Shown here piece after piece: positions 55,133 to 63,302 of a stretch of 64,000 nt of DNA. The position numbers and the translations under genes are program-made. Source of the DNA: GCA-1730015 sp964583825 (GTDB taxonomy: Bacteria > Pseudomonadota > Gammaproteobacteria > Granulosicoccales > Granulosicoccaceae); NCBI GenBank assembly GCA_964583825.1, contig CAZOXM010000004.1:1-64000 (forward strand), given 5' to 3'. Positions within the stretch are counted from its first letter, which is position 1, and each line of letters opens with the position of its first letter. The notes beneath the pieces were generated by a model. That model was not told where the DNA came from. It saw only the letters and a program-made list of their open reading frames with translations, and did not search any database.

Positions 55133-55741
55133 ATGGCTTTCGAACTACCTGATCTCCCCTATGCACACGATGCGCTCGCCGCCGGCGGCATGTCAAAAGA
55201 AACACTGGAATTCCACCACGATCTCCACCATAAAGCCTATGTGGACAACGGCAACAAACTGATCGCCGGCACCGAATGGGAAAACAAATCTCTCGAAGAG
55301 ATTGTCAAGGGCACGTACCAAAGTGGCGCGGTGGCTCAAAACGGCATCTTCAACAATGCCTCCCAGCACTGGAACCACATGCAGTTCTGGGAAATGATGG
55401 GCCCGGGCGGTCGCGATATGCCATCGGAACTCGAGTCAAAAATCAAGGATGCGTTCGGTTCGGTGGACAAATTCAAGGAAGAATTTTCAGCCGCGGGCGC
55501 CGGTCAGTTCGGCTCGGGCTGGTGCTGGCTGGTCGTTGACACAGACGGCTCACTCAAAGTTACCAAAACAGAAAACGGCGTCAACCCGCTGTGCTTCAAC
55601 CAAACGGCACTGCTGGGTTGCGATGTGTGGGAACATTCCTATTACATCGATTTCCGCAACAAGCGTCCTGCTTACCTGACCAACTTTCTGGACAAACTGG
55701 TCAACTGGGAAAACGTTGCATCACGTCTGGCTTCGACGTAA
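55133..55741 (+). CDS. sodB: superoxide dismutase (Fe type)
   Basis: A 202-residue superoxide dismutase. Metal ligands are seen as His in EFHHDLHHKAYV, His in QHWNHMQFWEM, and Asp and His in LGCDVWEHSYYIDFRN. The Gln in NASQHWNH at the position typical of Fe enzymes favours iron over manganese, but a cambialistic enzyme is possible. Cytoplasmic, no signal peptide. The start has GAGG upstream. A strong terminator follows. Confidence 0.94.
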   Translation: MAFELPDLPYAHDALAAGGMSKETLEFHHDLHHKAYVDNGNKLIAGTEWENKSLEEIVKGTYQSGAVAQNGIFNNASQHWNHMQFWEMMGPGGRDMPSELESKIKDAFGSVDKFKEEFSAAGAGQFGSGWCWLVVDTDGSLKVTKTENGVNPLCFNQTALLGCDVWEHSYYIDFRNKRPAYLTNFLDKLVNWENVASRLAST

Positions 55742-55764
55742 CACAAGACTGAAGTATTGAGTAC

Positions 55765-55792
55765 AAAAAGCCCCGCCGGTCGGGGCTTTTTT
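55765..55792 (+). terminator. intrinsic terminator after sodB
   Basis: AAAAAGCCCCG-CCGGT-CGGGGCTTTTTT: a GC-rich stem with A and T tracts on either side, so it can act on both strands. It also suits the end of the converging modC transcript. Confidence 0.95.
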
Positions 55793-55864
55793 GTGATACC
55801 CACAGACCGCCTGCCTGCGGAAGCCAGACTCAAAAGCGCAGTGGTATAGAATTACCTCAGGCTT

Positions 55865-57025
55865 TTACAACGCAGCGATGGCATGCAACGCGCGCTGACG
55901 TCGACTGCGACCCAATCGATCCGGTGGCATCAAATGAATACTCGCTGCCAGCAACGAAATACCTACCTGTACTCCGACTCGCACATCATTGCGCGCTGCG
56001 ACATGATCGGGCACGGAAAAATAGAGCGGCGGACGATCCGTATCACCGGGTTGCACAGCAATCAGTTTATTGTCGCCCAGGGTAAGCACTTCAACCACAT
56101 CTCCGTGCAATGGATTCTCGCGTTCACCGCGCGACGGACGGTCGCGGCGATGCAGCACAATATGGGATTGCGGGATGCACCAGTGCACTGGCTGCCCGGC
56201 CGCAAACCCATTCAATTGCGATACTTCAAGTCGATGACCGCGCCACTCAATAACACCCGCATCTCCCTCAAGTGCGGCGATCACCGTGCCACGAAAAACG
56301 TTTCTGAATCCAACCAGTCGTGCAACCAGTACTGTTTCGGGGCGATTGATGACATCACTCACGCTGCCGCTTTGCAACGTTCGCCCCTGAGACAACATAC
56401 AAAGACTATCCGCAAGCAGGCGCGCCTCGTTAAGATCGTGTGTCACCAGGATAGCGGGAATATCGAGCTCAGAGCGAAGAGTTGCCAGTTCACGATACAG
56501 ACGTTCGCGGGTAGCAAAATCCACCGCTGAAAAAGGCTCATCCAGCAACAATACGCGAGGTTCACGAGCCAGCGCTCTGGCAAGTCCGACACGCTGCTGC
56601 TGTCCGCCGGACAGTCGCGCAGGCTTTCTGTGCTCGAGGCCGCCGAGGTTTACTCTGGAAAGCCAGCGCATTGCATGCTGCCTTCTTTCGCGAGCTGGCA
56701 ACTCAAGACAGGCCTGCTCAATATTCTCAATCGCTGTTAGATGCGGGAACAGTGCATACTGCTGAAACACATAGCCGACTCTGCGCCGCTGCGGTTTAAG
56801 ACGGATACCCCGAGCGGTATCGAGCCACAGTTCATCCCCGCACTGAATTGTACCGACCGGAGGGTGGGTCAGGCCGGCGATCATCTTTAACAGTGTTGTT
56901 TTACCGGCACCGGATGGACCGACAAGGGCGAGTAATTCACCGGCCTCACAAGAAAGAGTCGCGCGCAGATTAACCGGCAATTCCTGTTCGACGTTAAGTC
57001 GAAGGGCTCCACGGCTGCGCATCAC
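55865..57025 (-). CDS. modC: molybdate ABC transporter ATP-binding protein
   Basis: A 386-residue ATPase: Walker A GPSGAGKTTLLKMIAG, Q-loop VFQQYALFPH, signature LSGGQQQRVGLARAL, Walker B LLLDEPFSAVDF. The C-terminal third is a MOP/TOBE-type substrate-binding region (FRNVFRGTVIAALEGDAGVI and following), as in ModC. Tungstate use is also possible. It overlaps the coxM-like gene by four bases (ATGA), so the two are cotranscribed. The permease and binding-protein genes lie apart at 58182 and 59561. Confidence 0.9.
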   Translation of the reverse strand: MMRSRGALRLNVEQELPVNLRATLSCEAGELLALVGPSGAGKTTLLKMIAGLTHPPVGTIQCGDELWLDTARGIRLKPQRRRVGYVFQQYALFPHLTAIENIEQACLELPARERRQHAMRWLSRVNLGGLEHRKPARLSGGQQQRVGLARALAREPRVLLLDEPFSAVDFATRERLYRELATLRSELDIPAILVTHDLNEARLLADSLCMLSQGRTLQSGSVSDVINRPETVLVARLVGFRNVFRGTVIAALEGDAGVIEWRGHRLEVSQLNGFAAGQPVHWCIPQSHIVLHRRDRPSRGERENPLHGDVVEVLTLGDNKLIAVQPGDTDRPPLYFSVPDHVAARNDVRVGVQVGISLLAASIHLMPPDRLGRSRRQRALHAIAAL

Positions 57026-57813
57026 ATTGATTCGATTAATCGCCTTGCCATTACCCCGATCAGATGTGCCCGATAGTCCGCGGTCGCATGGATATCTTCA
57101 TTGAATTCCTGACTATCGATAGTCAGGCCGGCAAGTGCATCAGCACTGAACTGTTGCTCCAACATGCTTTCCGCTTCTGTGCAGCGAAATACACAGCCCG
57201 CCGCTCCGGTCACCGCCACCCGCACTCTGTTTTCCCTGACGGCAATAAAGACTCCGACGATCGGGTAGTGTGAGGCTGGATTGGGAAATTTTTTATAACC
57301 GCTTTTTTCAGCAACAGGGAAGCGGACCTCAGTAATAACCTCGTGTTCCTCCAGCGCGGTCTCAAATAGATCGATGAAAAAATCATCAGCCGCAATGGTG
57401 CGTTTATCAGTAATGATGGTTGCCGACAACCCGAGCAGCGCTGCAGGATAGTCGGCCGCCGGATCTGCGTTGGCAACCGAACCTCCCAGAGTACCGCGAT
57501 TGCGAACCTGCGGATCACCGATCACTGCCGCCAACTGAGCCAGGCCAGGATGGTGCGCATGAACCAGCGGTGAGCGCTCAACAGCGGCATGGGTTGTCAT
57601 CGCACCAATGACAATGTCACCCGCCTCCCTGCGTATACCATTGAGCGAATCGAGTGATGCAAGATCCACCAGCACATCAGGGGCCGCCAGTCGCTGCTTC
57701 ATGGTGGGTATCAGTGTCATGCCACCGGCCAGAAATTTGCCGTCGTCACTCCGACTGACACGTGCCACGGCATCTTCTACCGACTGCGCTTTATGGTATT
57801 CGAATGGATACAT
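57022..57813 (-). CDS. FAD-binding subunit of a molybdenum hydroxylase (CoxM / xanthine dehydrogenase M type)
   Basis: A 263-residue FAD subunit: the N-terminal YPFEYHKAQSVEDAVARV, the first FAD motif FLAGGMTLIPTMKQRL and the second IGDPQVRNRGTLGGSVANAD, followed by the CO-dehydrogenase flavoprotein C-terminal domain. In known enzymes it transfers electrons from the Mo-containing large and Fe-S small subunits, neither of which is in the window. It is coupled to modC. The chosen ATG gives the family N-terminus; the frame stays open 26 codons further. Confidence 0.9.
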   Translation of the reverse strand: MYPFEYHKAQSVEDAVARVSRSDDGKFLAGGMTLIPTMKQRLAAPDVLVDLASLDSLNGIRREAGDIVIGAMTTHAAVERSPLVHAHHPGLAQLAAVIGDPQVRNRGTLGGSVANADPAADYPAALLGLSATIITDKRTIAADDFFIDLFETALEEHEVITEVRFPVAEKSGYKKFPNPASHYPIVGVFIAVRENRVRVAVTGAAGCVFRCTEAESMLEQQFSADALAGLTIDSQEFNEDIHATADYRAHLIGVMARRLIESM

Positions 57814-58181
57814 ATATATTGATCTGACAGGTTGTAAACCAGTGCCTGTCACTCGCATGACGGCAGCGGCCTGAATAAGAACCAAAGGCACACTTATCGA
57901 CAGGACAACGCTCGAGCTGTCCGCATCGCCACTGACATTCGCAGCAGCCCGGTGAATTGCAATGCGAAATGTTCAGCCACAGGCGACAGGTTTTTACTGG
58001 AACTGTTCTCATCGACGGTGATAGTCTGCCCCCAACACGCAGGATACCGCGTTCCTGCATGAACATTAACCGCTACGGGCGGTATTATCCAGCGCAGGCT
58101 CGCCACACTGCAGGTCAACATTTTGATCCAACTTCAACCAATGACCATCCGCCGACTGCCGGATTCGGGAATCGGTCAATA
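57814..58181. other. divergent intergenic region between coxM-like gene and modB
   Basis: I see no convincing gene and no remnant of a Mo-hydroxylase large subunit in either strand. It should hold the promoters of both flanking units. An AT-rich ATATATAT at the coxM start is not a good ModE box. A leader structure cannot be excluded. Confidence 0.5.
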
Positions 58182-58844
58182 ATGGACTGGCAGGCACTGC
58201 TGCTGTCATTCAGACTGGCCTTGTGGACACTCGCCATTCTGTTGCCGCTCAGTTTTTTTATCGGTCGCTGGCTGGCACTGCACCATTTCCGCGGCCACGC
58301 TGTGTTACAGGGCGTACTGGCTCTGCCACTGGTACTGCCACCGACTGTGCTCGGGTTTTATCTGTTGTCCGTGTTTTCGATCAATTCCGTGCCCGGCAAT
58401 ACTTATCAGGCGTTGTTTGGTAAAACTCTCGCCTTCAGCTTCGAAGGGTTGCTGATCGCCTCGATAATCTTCAACCTGCCGTTTGCAATACAACCCATTC
58501 AGCGCGCTTTCGAAAGCATACCGGGCAACATTTTCGATGCTGCGGCCTGCTGCGGACTGAGTCGCTGGCAACAAATCACCCGCATCGAATGCCCGCAAGT
58601 CTGGCCCGGAGTACTTAGTGCGGCTGTGCTGGTCTTCGCACATACGCTCGGGGAATTCGGCATTGTATTGATGGTGGGAGGCAACATTCCGGGGGAAACG
58701 CGGACTGCGTCTATCGCCATTTACGACAGCGTACAGGCATTCGACAATCAGACCGCAGCAGTCATGTCCGCAGTGCTGCTATGCCTCTCACTGGTGGCGA
58801 TCACGATGGTCTTTTCCCTGAATCACTCGCGTGAGCGTCGGTAA
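58182..58844 (+). CDS. modB: molybdate ABC transporter permease
   Basis: A 220-residue inner-membrane permease with about five membrane segments and the EAA loop DAAACCGLSRWQQITRIECP; LALPLVLPPTVLGFYLL and EFGIVLMVGGNIPGETRTAS are typical of ModB. The ATG at 58182 gives the expected start (DWQALLLSFRLALWTLAILL); an upstream reading adds 75 unlikely residues. It is on the plus strand, separated from modA and modC, so the three transporter genes must be expressed from at least three promoters. Confidence 0.92.
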   Translation: MDWQALLLSFRLALWTLAILLPLSFFIGRWLALHHFRGHAVLQGVLALPLVLPPTVLGFYLLSVFSINSVPGNTYQALFGKTLAFSFEGLLIASIIFNLPFAIQPIQRAFESIPGNIFDAAACCGLSRWQQITRIECPQVWPGVLSAAVLVFAHTLGEFGIVLMVGGNIPGETRTASIAIYDSVQAFDNQTAAVMSAVLLCLSLVAITMVFSLNHSRERR

Positions 58845-58903
58845 TCTATCCGACGCTTTGCGGAGTATACTAGTGTGGCGTGAGACTCCATTAAGGTGCC
58901 AAT

Positions 58904-59470
58904 ATGCAGTACTGCTCTGACTGTGGCCAGCCAGTCACCAACAAAGTACCCGTCGGAGACAACCGCGAACGCGCAGTCTGCGATAGCTGTGACGTCATCC
59001 ATTATGTTAATCCGAAACTGGTCGTCGGTTGTATTCTCACGTGGCAGCGTAAGGTGCTGCTATGCAAACGTTCGATCGAACCCCGTCGCGGCTACTGGAC
59101 GCTGCCGGCAGGGTTTATGGAAAACGGGGAATCAGCGGCACAAGGCGCGGCCCGGGAGGCCAGCGAAGAAGCCAACGCGGTTGCACAAAGCCTCGAGCTG
59201 TTCGGTGTCTACAGCCTGCCGCGTATCAGTCAGGTCTATGTCATGTTTCTCGGGCAATTGAAAGACGGTGCAGCATCGGCAGGCGAAGAATCACTCGAAG
59301 TGGGCCTGTTCGAGCAACAGGATGTGCCGTGGTCTGAGCTCGCATTCCCCGTGGTGTCGGAATCACTGGAACAGTTTTTTGCTCGCGGTCAGCGCACCGC
59401 CGAACGCGCCTATCTCGCCGATGTACACAGTCGCCCGGGACAAGTTATCGATATCATTCGGCACCACTGA
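58904..59470 (+). CDS. NUDIX hydrolase with zinc ribbon
   Basis: A 188-residue NUDIX hydrolase. An N-terminal zinc ribbon (YCSDCGQP, then VCDSCDVIHY) precedes the Nudix box GFMENGESAAQGAAREASEE, where the metal-binding Glu residues are intact. The layout resembles ADP-ribose or NADH pyrophosphatases; the exact nucleotide is not certain. It follows modB by 59 bases on the same strand and may be cotranscribed, but a molybdenum role is not indicated. Confidence 0.88.
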   Translation: MQYCSDCGQPVTNKVPVGDNRERAVCDSCDVIHYVNPKLVVGCILTWQRKVLLCKRSIEPRRGYWTLPAGFMENGESAAQGAAREASEEANAVAQSLELFGVYSLPRISQVYVMFLGQLKDGAASAGEESLEVGLFEQQDVPWSELAFPVVSESLEQFFARGQRTAERAYLADVHSRPGQVIDIIRHH

Positions 59471-59560
59471 AGCGTGATAAAACTTTATTAAGATGCAAAC
59501 GTCAATCAAGCACTGAGCGCTTACTAGCGCACTCATACACACCGTGCGGTGCGTGGTGCA

Positions 59561-60349
59561 TCACGGATTCAGCTTGTAACTGCGGATCAGTGACTGCGCC
59601 TGCGCCGACCCTACAAACGCCTGAAACGCGGCCGCGCCCGGAGCATCTGAAAGTAAAGCCAGGTTCAACAGCAAGGGCGAATAGTATTCCGGCGGCACCA
59701 CCACAGACTGGCCAGCCAGGTTTGCGCTTAGCGACTGCGCAATAAACGCAAAGCTCACCGCACCGGTGCTGGCAAACTGCGCTGCCTGCGACACACTGTC
59801 GGCAATAATCAGGTAAGGCTGACTTTCATCCCACAGACCGTAAGACTGAATCGCCTGTCTGGCTGCTCTTCCAAATGGTGCGTGTGTCGGGTTTGCAATG
59901 GCGATTTTCAGCGGCCGGCCCTCGAACTTCCCTTGATCTACCGCATTACGCAGCTGCGCAGGCAATGACGCAGATGTAGCTGCGCAGGCACCGTGCAACA
60001 CCAGTGTTCCGGTGGTAAACCGTGTGGTTTGCCGCGACCTACCATGCTCCAGGAGTTGCGTTGTATACGCCTCGTCGGCAGATAAAAACAGATCATACGG
60101 TGCGCCCTGTACTATCTGCCTGTAGAGATTTCCCGATGAGCCATACACTGCCTGCAAACCGCGATCACCACTGCGCTCCACATAAGCCTGAATTAAATCA
60201 TCAAGCACAAACCGCATCGATGAAGCAGCGGCAATTCGAGTAACGTTGTCCTGTGCATTCACGCAAAACGTGCTAACGACAACAGTCAGGGACAGGAGCG
60301 CCGCTGAAATATATCGCCGCAAACAGCGTTTTGTATTAATGATCCGCAT
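59561..60349 (-). CDS. modA: molybdate ABC transporter substrate-binding protein
   Basis: A 262-residue periplasmic molybdate-binding protein: signal peptide ending FCVNA before QDNVTRIAAASSMRFVLDD, then AVYGSSGNLYRQIVQGAPYDLFLSADEAY, with the oxyanion-binding Ser residues in AASSM and GSSGN. The ATG overlaps the mocA-fusion stop (TAATG), so the two genes are coupled. Confidence 0.93.
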   Translation of the reverse strand: MRIINTKRCLRRYISAALLSLTVVVSTFCVNAQDNVTRIAAASSMRFVLDDLIQAYVERSGDRGLQAVYGSSGNLYRQIVQGAPYDLFLSADEAYTTQLLEHGRSRQTTRFTTGTLVLHGACAATSASLPAQLRNAVDQGKFEGRPLKIAIANPTHAPFGRAARQAIQSYGLWDESQPYLIIADSVSQAAQFASTGAVSFAFIAQSLSANLAGQSVVVPPEYYSPLLLNLALLSDAPGAAAFQAFVGSAQAQSLIRSYKLNP

Positions 60350-61944
60350 TAACAATTGCTGTTCAGGCGGGCAAGCGCTTCAGGCGTATCGTAGTCCACC
60401 AGTACACCCGCTTCCTCTACCGGCACTTCCACCACCAGATCCGGGTACTGGCGCATCAGGAACTTTGCCCCGGTATCACCGGTATGCTGCAGCAACGTGT
60501 CGAAGAAGCTCTTTCCCACAATCACAGGGTTGCCGCGTGTGCCCTGAAAAACCGGGACCCGGATCGTATCAATGATTTGCGTTGAGTCGAAGGCGAGCAA
60601 CTGGTCGATCACAGCGTTTGACACCTCCGGCATGTCACCCAGTATCACCATGACGGCATCAACATCACCCAAACGTGAAATACCATGGGAAAGGGAATGC
60701 GCCATACCCAGGTCGTAGCTGGCACAATAATGTGTTTTGCACCGGGACCCTGCCAACGCCTGTTCGACCCGTTGATGTTCGTGCCCTGTCACAACGTGTA
60801 CGTCAGTTAGCCGGCTGGAAGTCACCTGATCCACCACCCTTTTAATCATCGGTATGCCGTTGGACTCACAAAGTAATTTGTTTTGCGGACCTGCTCGCTT
60901 TGAAGTACCGGCAGCCAGCACCAACGCGGCGACTTTGGCAGGTCTGTGCAGGTCCTGACTGACACGCGGTTGCGGGCGATCATGCATTTCGCTCAGCAGG
61001 CCACCGACGGACAGGCCGTTCAACCAGTCGTTATCGATTTCCACCCCACAGGCAATTCGATTGAGCAATAAATCAAGACCATTCAATTTTGCTGACCTCG
61101 CACAACCGGGTAACCCGATCACCTGACAGCCGGCCAGCTCGCCAAGCAGCAACAAATTGCCCGGGTCGACCGGAATACCGTACCGGTGCACAGTGCCACC
61201 AGCCTCGACAATCGCCGCGGGAACAACATCCGCACGGTCACTGATCGCAGATGCTCCGGCAATTAAAATCAAATCGGTATCGACGACTGACTGCAGTACA
61301 TTCGTCAACGCAGTGACCTCATGAACACAGCGTTGTTCGCCGCTAAGCGTCACATGACGGGCGCCAAGCCGCCGCTCGGTCACCGACCGCGTTTTGTCCA
61401 GTACAGTCGATTTTATGGTCGGTAACTGTGTCTGTATCAACACGGCCCGTTGCGCTCGGACCGGCTCAACCGAAAGACGGCATGTGACGTTTTCAATCGC
61501 ACGCGCCAGCCGCTCTGCCGGTACGCCGTAACTGATAATCTTGCTGGTCGCCACCATTTTACCCGGCAGCACCCAGCTATCTGCAGGAAGGGTTGCAAGT
61601 GTAATGGCCTCATCAACTGCATTGACTGCCCTGATGCTGTCACGATCAAAGCACAATAACCCTTCATACTGTGAAAACAGGTTCACGCGGCCAATGCGCG
61701 CCTGATCAGTGACTACGCCGGCACCACTGAGAGATGAGCCAAGCGCCTGTGCTGCCAGATCCTCATGAACATCGCTATCGTCGAGTCTTGCAACGACCAG
61801 CTCGGTGATACCACCAGCGATGATGCGACGCTGCAGCGCGGCATCAATTGCCCGCCCTTTACTGATCTTTTTACCATCGACCCTGAGACTGTGGGCCACG
61901 ATACAACCGAGTGCGTCAGTCGTGGCTATCGTGCCAAACCACAT
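60349..61944 (-). CDS. molybdopterin-binding / NTP transferase fusion (MocA-like)
   Basis: A 531-residue fusion. The N-terminal part (about 1-335) is a MoeA/MogA-like molybdopterin-binding region with LILIAGASAISDRADVVPAAI as the expected phosphate-binding loop. The C-terminal 190 residues are a MobA-type nucleotidyltransferase: AALVLAAGTSKRAGPQNKLL, GHEHQRVEQAL, VMVILGDMPEVS and FQGTRGNPVIVG. It should add CMP to molybdenum cofactor for hydroxylases of the xanthine dehydrogenase family, matching the coxM-like gene nearby. It is followed by modA in the same operon, and three direct repeats lie upstream of its start. Confidence 0.88.
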   Translation of the reverse strand: MWFGTIATTDALGCIVAHSLRVDGKKISKGRAIDAALQRRIIAGGITELVVARLDDSDVHEDLAAQALGSSLSGAGVVTDQARIGRVNLFSQYEGLLCFDRDSIRAVNAVDEAITLATLPADSWVLPGKMVATSKIISYGVPAERLARAIENVTCRLSVEPVRAQRAVLIQTQLPTIKSTVLDKTRSVTERRLGARHVTLSGEQRCVHEVTALTNVLQSVVDTDLILIAGASAISDRADVVPAAIVEAGGTVHRYGIPVDPGNLLLLGELAGCQVIGLPGCARSAKLNGLDLLLNRIACGVEIDNDWLNGLSVGGLLSEMHDRPQPRVSQDLHRPAKVAALVLAAGTSKRAGPQNKLLCESNGIPMIKRVVDQVTSSRLTDVHVVTGHEHQRVEQALAGSRCKTHYCASYDLGMAHSLSHGISRLGDVDAVMVILGDMPEVSNAVIDQLLAFDSTQIIDTIRVPVFQGTRGNPVIVGKSFFDTLLQHTGDTGAKFLMRQYPDLVVEVPVEEAGVLVDYDTPEALARLNSNC

Positions 61945-61984
61945 AAATTTCCCATCGTTGTTTTGTCATTTATCTTGTCGTCAT

Positions 61985-62022
61985 TTGTGAAATTCACATT
62001 GTGAAATTTTTATTGTGAAATT
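61985..62022. promoter_or_regulatory. three TTGTGAAATT direct repeats at 14-bp spacing
   Basis: TTGTGAAATT occurs at 61985-61994, 61999-62008 and 62013-62022, each exactly 14 bases from the next, 41 bases upstream of the mocA-fusion start. The junction between the first two also forms a perfect dyad (TTCACA-T-TGTGAA, 61993-62005). Direct repeats in phase suggest a cooperative binding site; a molybdenum-responsive regulator is one candidate. Confidence 0.55.
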
Positions 62023-62074
62023 CTGTGCCGATAGGAATAATATTTTCAACATCCATTTATTATTGACGCTACTA

Positions 62075-62089
62075 GTCGCGACTCGCGAC
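62075..62089. promoter_or_regulatory. inverted repeat GTCGCGA-C-TCGCGAC upstream of 62122
   Basis: A perfect seven-base dyad with a one-base centre, 32 bases before the start codon of the 62122 gene. A possible -35 (TTGACG, 62063-62068) lies just left. It is a likely operator or start-site element for that gene. Confidence 0.4.
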
Positions 62090-62121
62090 GAATGAATACA
62101 GTATAAAGGGGGAAGGTTCGC

Positions 62122-63201
62122 ATGACGCAAAAATACAGCATACTTATTCTCGGGGCATCCTACGGATCACTGCTTGGTGCCAAACTGGCACTGGCCGGCC
62201 ATCCGGTGACGCTTGTCTGCACCGCACCCACCGCGAAACTGATTAACAGCGAAGGCACCACCATCCGCTTCCCAGTGCGTGGCCTGGATGAACCAGTGCT
62301 GGTGCACTCGAAAAATCTGCCAGCCGATACCCGCGCCGTCACACCCTCTGCGGTTGATGTCAGCGAGTATGACCTGGTGGTGCTGGGGATGCAGGAGCCA
62401 CAGTACAGCAGCCCCGAGGTAGCCGATCTGTTGAACAGAATCGCACTGGCCAAAGTGCCATGCATGGCGATTATGAACATGCCGCCGCTGCCGTATATTC
62501 AGCGCTTGCCGGGTGTCATGGCCGACAGCGTTGCAGCTTGTTACGACAACCCATCGGTATGGAAAAACTTCGAGCCCGGCCTGGTGACCCTAGCGAGTCC
62601 GGACCCGCAGGCATTCAGACCACCGGAAGAAGATAAAAACTTTTTGCATGTCAGTCTGCCGACTAATTTCAAAGTTGCGCGGTTTGAATCAGATGACCAC
62701 ACCCGCATGCTGCGCGAAATCGAAGCAGACATCATCGCAAGCCGCGTCGATCATAACGGTGAGCCAACAGAACTGCCGGTAAAAGTGAAAGTGCACGATT
62801 CGCTCTATGTACCACTTGCGAAATGGAGCATGCTGATGACTGGCAACTACCGCTGCGTGGAAACCGATGGCATGATCCCTATACGCGATGCAGTCCATGC
62901 CGACCTGGAACTGTCACGTGAAATTTACGAATGGACCGGCAAGCTCTGCGAGACGCTGGGCGCTGACCCGAAAGACCTGGTGCCATTTGATAAATACGCA
63001 AACGCCGCAAAAGGCCTGTCACAACCCTCGTCTGCTGCAAAAGCGCTGAACCGTGGCGTCACAGCTATAGAGCGAGTCGACAAGCTGGTACAACTGCTGG
63101 CACACCAAAAGCAGATGAGTCACCCGGCGGTGGAGCAGACTGTCGAGAACGTTCAATGGTATCTGGACAATAATACTGACAACGCTAAACGCACGGCATA
63201 G
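62122..63201 (+). CDS. ketopantoate-reductase-like NAD(P)-binding protein
   Basis: A 359-residue protein beginning with a Rossmann motif (ILILGASYGSLLGAKLALAG), like the N-terminal domain of ketopantoate reductase (PanE/ApbA). The C-terminal half (from about 215) is helical with no clear PanE catalytic Lys-Asn-Glu set that I can align, so it is likely a distinct dehydrogenase with unknown substrate. GGGGGAAGG lies upstream as ribosome-binding site. Single gene, followed by a hairpin. Confidence 0.65.
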   Translation: MTQKYSILILGASYGSLLGAKLALAGHPVTLVCTAPTAKLINSEGTTIRFPVRGLDEPVLVHSKNLPADTRAVTPSAVDVSEYDLVVLGMQEPQYSSPEVADLLNRIALAKVPCMAIMNMPPLPYIQRLPGVMADSVAACYDNPSVWKNFEPGLVTLASPDPQAFRPPEEDKNFLHVSLPTNFKVARFESDDHTRMLREIEADIIASRVDHNGEPTELPVKVKVHDSLYVPLAKWSMLMTGNYRCVETDGMIPIRDAVHADLELSREIYEWTGKLCETLGADPKDLVPFDKYANAAKGLSQPSSAAKALNRGVTAIERVDKLVQLLAHQKQMSHPAVEQTVENVQWYLDNNTDNAKRTA

Positions 63202-63224
63202 TCAGTAGGGTATCTACCCCGTTC

Positions 63225-63256
63225 GGCCGGCTGCTTGGCGATCTTTGCAGCCGGCC
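63225..63256. terminator. hairpin between converging genes at the right end
   Basis: GGCCGGCTGC (63225-63234) and GCAGCCGGCC (63247-63256) form a perfect ten-base-pair stem with a 12-base loop, 24 bases after the 62122 gene stop. An A/T-rich tail follows (AATTATAAAA). It could terminate both converging transcripts. Confidence 0.6.
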
Positions 63257-63302
63257 AATTATAAAAGTGGCGGCGGAAGCTTCCCTACACGAACAAACGC
63301 TG

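Noticed and set aside
57800..57830. Possible ModE box (ATATATAT) at the coxM-like start
   Set aside because: The sequence overlaps the start codon and lacks the two-arm TATA-N6-TATA arrangement with its outer CG bases.
61987..61999. CRP-like site TGTGA-N3-TCACA
   Set aside because: CRP needs a six-base spacer; here it is three, and the dyad is a by-product of the 14-bp direct repeats.
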